In this document: positions 6,012 through 10,042 of the stretch, one piece after another
Layout: every line of letters starts with the position of its first letter
Numbering within the stretch: position 1 is the first letter of the stretch
DNA from: Defluviitaleaceae bacterium
GTDB taxonomy: Bacteria > Bacillota_A > Clostridia > Lachnospirales > WQUN01
Direction: 5' to 3'
NCBI GenBank assembly: GCA_009779525.1
Contig: WREB01000020.1
Coordinates: 1-10,042 of the forward strand
DNA length: 10,042 nt
Position numbers and translations under genes: made by a program
The notes under the pieces: generated by a model
Database searches by the model: none
Seen by the model: the letters and a program-made list of their open reading frames with translations, nothing else
Told to the model about the DNA's origin: nothing

Positions 6012-7004
6012 ATGTGGCTTTTGATATCGGGTTACGGAGGTTCGACTGAAGGCAATGGAGGAGACACAGCGGGCGTTTACGATACCGGCTTGGGTCGTTT
6101 CGTCTGGGAGAGCGGAATCGAAGGCATAAGCTTCATGTGCGCAGACGAAGAACGGGATGTAATTTTCGGCGCGGGCGAGGCCGCGGACGGCGGGCGCGTC
6201 TATATGTTCGCGAAAAATAACGGCGGCTATTCGCTTTGCGGCGCGCTCGATGTTAAGGGCGGCAGCCTCTGCCATTTGGCGTATTCGAAAAAGCACGAGG
6301 CGGTAGCCGGCGCCTGCTACGGCAACGGGGACGTCTTCACCGCGAAGGTCGGCCGAAGCGGCTTCGGCGGCTTTGTAAGCTATGTGGCGGGCGAAGGCGA
6401 TTCGCGCGCGCACTGCGCGGTTTTTTCGGCCGACGAAAATCTTTTGTATTCCGCCGACATAGCGAAGGACATCGTAAACGTGTTTTCCGTAAGCGGCGGC
6501 GAATTAAAATACGAAAGCTGCGCAAGGCTCGGGGACGGCGCGGGCCCGAGGCACCTGATTTTAATCGGCCGCGACATTTATGTCATCACCGAATATTCAA
6601 ACGAAGTCTACCGTTTTACCGAAAGCGGGGCGAACGCTTACGAGGAAAGGCAGCGCACAAGTATCCTGCCGGACGGCTTTGACGGCCCAAGCTACGGCTC
6701 GAGCATCTGCTTCCTTCCCGCTTCGGGCGGGGAGGGTTTTATTTACGCCGCAAACCGCGGCCCGGACGTAATCGCGGCGCTCAAGCGCAAAGCCGACGGT
6801 TCGCTCGAAGTCGCGGGGCATTACGGCTGCGCGGGAAAATGGCCGAGGCATATCGAAATCGTCGATATTAACGAAAAAAAATATCTGGCGATCGCCAACG
6901 AGCGTAGCGGATTCCTCTCGCTTCACCAAATCGACGAAGCGGACGGCTCATTCGGCGAGCCGGAGCTTCGCGTCCCGTTCGGGCGCGTCTCGTTCGTACT
7001 GTGA
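6012..7004 (+). CDS. Lactonase-family seven-bladed beta-propeller protein (6-phosphogluconolactonase/YbhE type)
   Basis: The 330-residue protein matches the PF10282 lactonase/cycloisomerase family: repeated blades of about 45 residues, AHCAVFSADENLLYSADIAKD (133-153), GAGPRHLILIGRDIYVITE (176-194), IYAANRGPDVIAA (244-256) and KWPRHIEI (276-283), where family members carry GPRH and FPRN/FPRH turns. Known members hydrolyse 6-phosphogluconolactone or related sugar lactones, or cyclise muconate. The start is ATG 6012, behind GAAGGTGG at proper spacing, and MWLLISGYG is a normal first propeller strand. It is divergent from the eight-gene operon and is followed by a gene beginning in its stop codon. 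A role opening the lactone formed by one of the SDR dehydrogenases is inference; a broad lactonase or non-enzymatic propeller is possible. Confidence 0.87.
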   Translation: MWLLISGYGGSTEGNGGDTAGVYDTGLGRFVWESGIEGISFMCADEERDVIFGAGEAADGGRVYMFAKNNGGYSLCGALDVKGGSLCHLAYSKKHEAVAGACYGNGDVFTAKVGRSGFGGFVSYVAGEGDSRAHCAVFSADENLLYSADIAKDIVNVFSVSGGELKYESCARLGDGAGPRHLILIGRDIYVITEYSNEVYRFTESGANAYEERQRTSILPDGFDGPSYGSSICFLPASGGEGFIYAANRGPDVIAALKRKADGSLEVAGHYGCAGKWPRHIEIVDINEKKYLAIANERSGFLSLHQIDEADGSFGEPELRVPFGRVSFVL

Positions 7005-7867
7005 CGTTCGACCGCAGCCAAAGCGAGTTCCCTTCGGACTTCCACCGGCAGGTTTGGTGGTGGGCGGTCGGGCTCGTGCCGCTTGAGGTTTCGCTTAACG
7101 ACGAAGCGAAGGCGAAGTGCGGCGCGGATGTTTCCGCGGGATGCGCGCAGTGGCGCGAATATTTCGGCAGGCTTTGCGACGACATGTACGCGAACGCCGA
7201 CAATTACCTTCCGGCGTCCCCAAGGCAGTACAGGGACTTGCTTGAAAGAATATCGCGTGATGGCGCGCCGTCGCCAAAATCAGGCGGAATCGCCATCGCG
7301 GCCGGCGATTGGGGCGCGGCTTCGGATAGGTTGAATAAAAGCAAGGCATACGCCGAAAAGGGCATAACGGCGGAAAAACTCATAACCCGGCTTGCGCCGA
7401 CGGGGCTCGAATATAAAAACGACGGCGAAAGCGCCGTGTTCAATTATCCGGAATATCCGCAAATTTTCGACGCGATGCGTTTGTTCGAGCAGTCGCCGGA
7501 CGTCCGCAAGACGCCGGCCCGCCTCCATTTCGCGCACTGCGAGTTCCGCCAGCTCTTCAAAAGCTTCAACCCCAATTACGACGAGCTGATGCGAAGGGCT
7601 GGCGACGAAAGCTTGGAAGTCGCCCGGGCTATCCACGAATACTGCGTTTCGGTAGGCGTAAAGCGTTACGTCCATTTCGGGATAATAAAGTACAAGCACA
7701 AAGGCGTCAGGCTGCTCGACTACAATCTATACGGAAACGAATACCCGACGCTTGGCGTCAACGTAGGTTCATACAGGATTAACCCGCGCAGGTCCGACAT
7801 CGGCGGCCTGCTCGAACGCATCGAAAAGCGAAAGAAAGTGATCGATTCGCTAACCGTTTTAGTATAA
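7001..7867 (+). CDS. Unrecognised 288-residue protein, translationally coupled to the lactonase
   Basis: I do not recognise this family. The gene starts with GTG at 7001, which shares GTGA with the lactonase stop, so it is very likely co-translated. The protein is soluble-looking, with no signal peptide or membrane span. Features are a Trp-rich N-terminus (VWWWAVGLVPLEV, 18-30), a predicted helical middle, FNYPEYPQIFDAM, a His/Cys patch HFAHCEFRQLF, NPNYDELMRR, then a mixed alpha/beta C-terminal third with KRYVHFGIIKYKHKGVRLLDYNLYG and NVGSYRINPRR, ending in a basic helix (LLERIEKRKK). Conserved-looking charged and aromatic residues suggest an enzyme or ligand binder rather than a structural protein. 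The strong terminator directly after its stop shows that it ends the transcription unit. Its location points to the same pathway as the lactonase and the divergent operon; function is not known. Confidence 0.8.
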   Translation: MTFDRSQSEFPSDFHRQVWWWAVGLVPLEVSLNDEAKAKCGADVSAGCAQWREYFGRLCDDMYANADNYLPASPRQYRDLLERISRDGAPSPKSGGIAIAAGDWGAASDRLNKSKAYAEKGITAEKLITRLAPTGLEYKNDGESAVFNYPEYPQIFDAMRLFEQSPDVRKTPARLHFAHCEFRQLFKSFNPNYDELMRRAGDESLEVARAIHEYCVSVGVKRYVHFGIIKYKHKGVRLLDYNLYGNEYPTLGVNVGSYRINPRRSDIGGLLERIEKRKKVIDSLTVLV

Positions 7868-7908
7868 AACGGCCGTCGGGGCAAACCCATACGGCCGTTT
7901 TATTTTTT
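7866..7908 (+). terminator. Strong intrinsic terminator after the lactonase unit
   Basis: A perfect 11-bp inverted repeat, AAAACGGCCGT (7866-7876) and ACGGCCGTTTT (7891-7901), overlaps the stop codon. An inner GGG/CCC pairing extends the stem, and it is followed by a T-rich tail through 7908. In the opposite direction the tail is only TTTTATACTAAAA, so it could also serve, less efficiently, the converging GH gene that ends at 7927. Confidence 0.93.
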
Positions 7909-7926
7909 GGGATTAAAATTCGGCTA

Positions 7927-9930
7927 TCAATACGAATTAGTAGGCGCGGAGATCGCCTGCGTAGCGAAAGGCGCTACTTTGCCCGTCCTGACCGCGTAGA
8001 GGCGCTCGTGCGTCTTCACCGCGGCGTCGAACATCTCTTCGTACGGACGGTGGCAGACGTCTATGAAGCCGATGTTCCAGCTTTCGCCGTCGAAGCGGCC
8101 TAGCGACGCCTCGTCGCCGATGCAGAAGTAATGGCAGCCCAAAAGCTGCGGTATCGCCGCGCCCTGTTCGGCGTAGTACCTGTACGCGACGCCGCGTTCA
8201 AAGGCGTTGGCGACGCCGTAAAGCGAATTGCCGAAACCTCCACGGTCGTTCGCCCCGTGGTGGTATTCCCCGATGACGCAAGGCTTCCCGCATTTATCCA
8301 TGATTTTTTCGATGACTTCCCTTCGGGGTTCGTAATGGTAGCAGTTGATCGAGAAGACGTCGATTTCGCCGCAGCCCTCGAACATCGATTCGGACGAGAT
8401 ATAGGCGTACCTCATCCCGAGGTTAAGGTGGTTTCTGTCGACCTTGCGAAGCGCCTTTGCTGGGACGTCCACGTAGCGTTCGACAAGGCGCTTTGAAAAT
8501 TCCCTCAGGTCCGAAAGGCACGTTTCGCCCTTTAGGTCGTCAAGCGTAAGCCCCATCAGGCACTTTTCGCAGCCCATCGCAACGCCCCACGCGTTTGAAA
8601 GCGTTTTTGCGTCCTTGTATTTTTTCATTAAATCGGCCCAAAGCGCACGTTTGCTCTCAAACGGATAGTCGCTTCGAAACATTTCGAGCGCGAGGTTGAT
8701 GTCTTCCGAAAAACCCCATTCGGGTTCGTTCCGCATGAAGTAACCGATCAGCCGCCTGTCGCCCGCAAACTCTTTTAGCTGGGCCGCGTAGCTTTCGCTG
8801 CTTTTTTCGTATTCGGCGCTGAACACGTCGGGCATGTCCCGGAATATGGAACGTTCGGTCGCGGGAAAGCCCGCGAGCGGCAATACGTAGGGAAGAGACG
8901 ATTTTTTTATGAACTCCTCGTCGGACCAGTTGCCGATGGTGTTGAAGCCCATCTCCATCATTAGGTGCTCGGTGATTTCGCAGTACGCCTCGAACCATTC
9001 GCCTCCGAAAACGCGAATCATGTTTGCCCTGTAGAAGTCAAGGTATTCGACGCTCCCGCCAAGGCGGCCGCCCGATACCGAATAAGCGTCCGCGAACTCG
9101 CCGCGGTCGGGCAGCTCGCAAAACAATTCCTCGATCCCGGTGATCGCGCCGCCCGTGTTTGTCCCGACGCAGTCCAAGCCGACGCTGAAGAACGCGTAGC
9201 CGTCCGGATCGGCAAGGTGCCAGGTATCGCCCTGTTTCTTCACCGAAAAGAAGCCAGTTCCAGCGGAAAGTTTGTTGCCAAAATCCCCGCCCCATTTGGA
9301 ATAACCGAAACGGGCGGGAAAAGCCTTGCCTTCCGCAACGGATTTTTTCGCGGCGTCGCGAAGCGCCGTAAGGCGTTCTTTCATCTCGTAAAATTCTTTG
9401 GTTTTGCCCGGCCAGTCCCTGACGGAAACCTGACCGAACCGGTCGACGATTTTTTTCGGCTCGCGAATACCCGTTTCGGGCGGTTCGCTCGACAAATATA
9501 TTTTATGCACGACGTATTCCGCCGCCATGTGGTAGTTTCGGAAGCGAAGCGTTATTTTAGAAACCTCCGAAACTTCCATCGCGGCGCCGACCACCACCGT
9601 CTTAAGCTTTCCCGGCGTCCTCGGCTTGAAAACGCTAGAACTGTCGAGCCAACCCAAGTCGATCGACATGACGGCGCGGATCCCCGGGATTGTCGAAGTC
9701 GTAACCCTAATTTGGGGATCGCTCGAGACTTCCTTGTAAAAATTAAGCGCGACCGGAAGCTGCATGTCCGAGCGCGCGGTCACATCCATCACGATGTGCT
9801 TCATCTTATCCAGGCAGGGAAGTCCCTCGACATGGATTTCGCCGCCTTCGGGCGGTATCGTAAAAATTAAGTCCCCGCCGATTTGCTTCATGGAAATTGG
9901 CGCCGCCGGCTTAAGCTTCAGCTCGATCAT
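7927..9930 (-). CDS. GH50-like glycoside hydrolase (agarase-related), cytosolic
   Basis: A protein of 667 residues with an N-terminal beta-sandwich of about 150 residues and a TIM barrel of clan GH-A type. GH50-like marks (numbers count from the upstream ATG at 9939; subtract 3 for the chosen start): WHLADPDGYAFFSVGLDCVGT (240-260), GYFMRNEPEWGF (399-410) with the acid/base E405 after Asn, VIGEYHHGANDRG (555-567) with nucleophile E558, and the closing GCHYFCIGDEASLGRFDGESWNIGF. GH50 agarases carry GYFVDNE, GEFHFGALDRG and DGENYNIGF at these places. The ATG at 9930 has GAAGGG nine nucleotides upstream; the ATG at 9939 touches that site directly and is less likely. There is no signal peptide, so it would act on imported oligosaccharides. 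Substrate may not be agarose; related galactan or other glycosides are open. Confidence 0.85.
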   Translation of the reverse strand: MIELKLKPAAPISMKQIGGDLIFTIPPEGGEIHVEGLPCLDKMKHIVMDVTARSDMQLPVALNFYKEVSSDPQIRVTTSTIPGIRAVMSIDLGWLDSSSVFKPRTPGKLKTVVVGAAMEVSEVSKITLRFRNYHMAAEYVVHKIYLSSEPPETGIREPKKIVDRFGQVSVRDWPGKTKEFYEMKERLTALRDAAKKSVAEGKAFPARFGYSKWGGDFGNKLSAGTGFFSVKKQGDTWHLADPDGYAFFSVGLDCVGTNTGGAITGIEELFCELPDRGEFADAYSVSGGRLGGSVEYLDFYRANMIRVFGGEWFEAYCEITEHLMMEMGFNTIGNWSDEEFIKKSSLPYVLPLAGFPATERSIFRDMPDVFSAEYEKSSESYAAQLKEFAGDRRLIGYFMRNEPEWGFSEDINLALEMFRSDYPFESKRALWADLMKKYKDAKTLSNAWGVAMGCEKCLMGLTLDDLKGETCLSDLREFSKRLVERYVDVPAKALRKVDRNHLNLGMRYAYISSESMFEGCGEIDVFSINCYHYEPRREVIEKIMDKCGKPCVIGEYHHGANDRGGFGNSLYGVANAFERGVAYRYYAEQGAAIPQLLGCHYFCIGDEASLGRFDGESWNIGFIDVCHRPYEEMFDAAVKTHERLYAVRTGKVAPFATQAISAPTNSY

Positions 9931-9943
9931 TAAAACCATCCCT

Positions 9944-10042
9944 TCATATGAATAATCCCGAATCGGTATGCGGCAGAAACAGCGCCGCCGTGTATTCGTC
10001 CATGTAGCCGGGTTCGTCCGACAAATCGACGTACGTGATCCG
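9944..10042 (-). CDS. C-terminal end of an unidentified upstream gene (partial)
   Basis: Reading in from the right edge, 32 codons end in TGA at 9944-9946. The tail contains TYVDLSDEPGYMDEYTAALF and ends in DSGLFI, which has normal coding character (acidic and aromatic), unlike the Arg-rich alternative frame that is also open there. The stop lies 13 nt before the chosen GH start, and the GH ribosome site overlaps the stop, so the two are in one operon. The fragment is too short to assign; another carbohydrate-active protein is likely from context only. Confidence 0.6.
   Translation of the reverse strand, partial: RITYVDLSDEPGYMDEYTAALFLPHTDSGLFI

Noticed and set aside
1..10042. CRISPR arrays, tRNA genes, insertion sequences and phage genes.
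   Set aside because: No regularly spaced repeats, transposase or integrase motifs, or tRNA-like cloverleaf segments were found by reading both strands.

Overview
The window is dense bacterial DNA: GC-rich by eye (high fifties percent), purine-rich Shine-Dalgarno sites, ATG/GTG/TTG starts, and genes that abut or overlap. It carries no rRNA, tRNA or other taxonomic marker. I call it an uncultured-type, saccharolytic bacterium and do not assign a phylum. All proteins look cytosolic: I see no signal peptide, membrane segment or transporter, and no transcription factor gene.

Left two thirds, minus strand (5889 down to 1, running off the left edge): an eight-gene operon. The order is amidohydrolase/deacetylase metalloenzyme, DgaE/SelA-like PLP-dependent ammonia-lyase, RidA family, SDR, SDR, RidA family, SDR, SDR. 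Gaps are 26, 14, 2, 28 and 0 nt, with overlaps of 23 and 4 nt. The last six genes form two copies of a RidA-SDR-SDR block. The first SDR of each block shares one N-terminal signature and the second SDR shares another, so the block appears to have duplicated as a unit. Active sites have decayed in opposite positions: in the promoter-proximal block the second SDR has lost its Tyr/Lys, and in the distal block the first SDR has lost Ser, Tyr and Lys.

Middle, plus strand (6012 to 7867): a divergent two-gene unit encoding a seven-bladed-propeller lactonase (6-phosphogluconolactonase/YbhE type) and an unrecognised 288-residue protein that starts inside the lactonase stop codon. The unit ends in a strong intrinsic terminator. 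The 122-nt divergent spacer holds two candidate promoters with overlapping -10 boxes.

Right, minus strand (10042 down to 7927): the tail of an unidentified gene followed at once by a cytosolic GH50-like glycoside hydrolase.

Inferred logic: the metallohydrolase deacylates or deesterifies a substrate, the PLP enzyme eliminates ammonia from an amino acid or amino-sugar acid, RidA proteins hydrolyse the enamine/imine released, SDRs reduce or oxidise the keto product, and the lactonase opens a sugar lactone. The substrate is not determined by the sequence. No aldolase or sugar-acid kinase is visible here.
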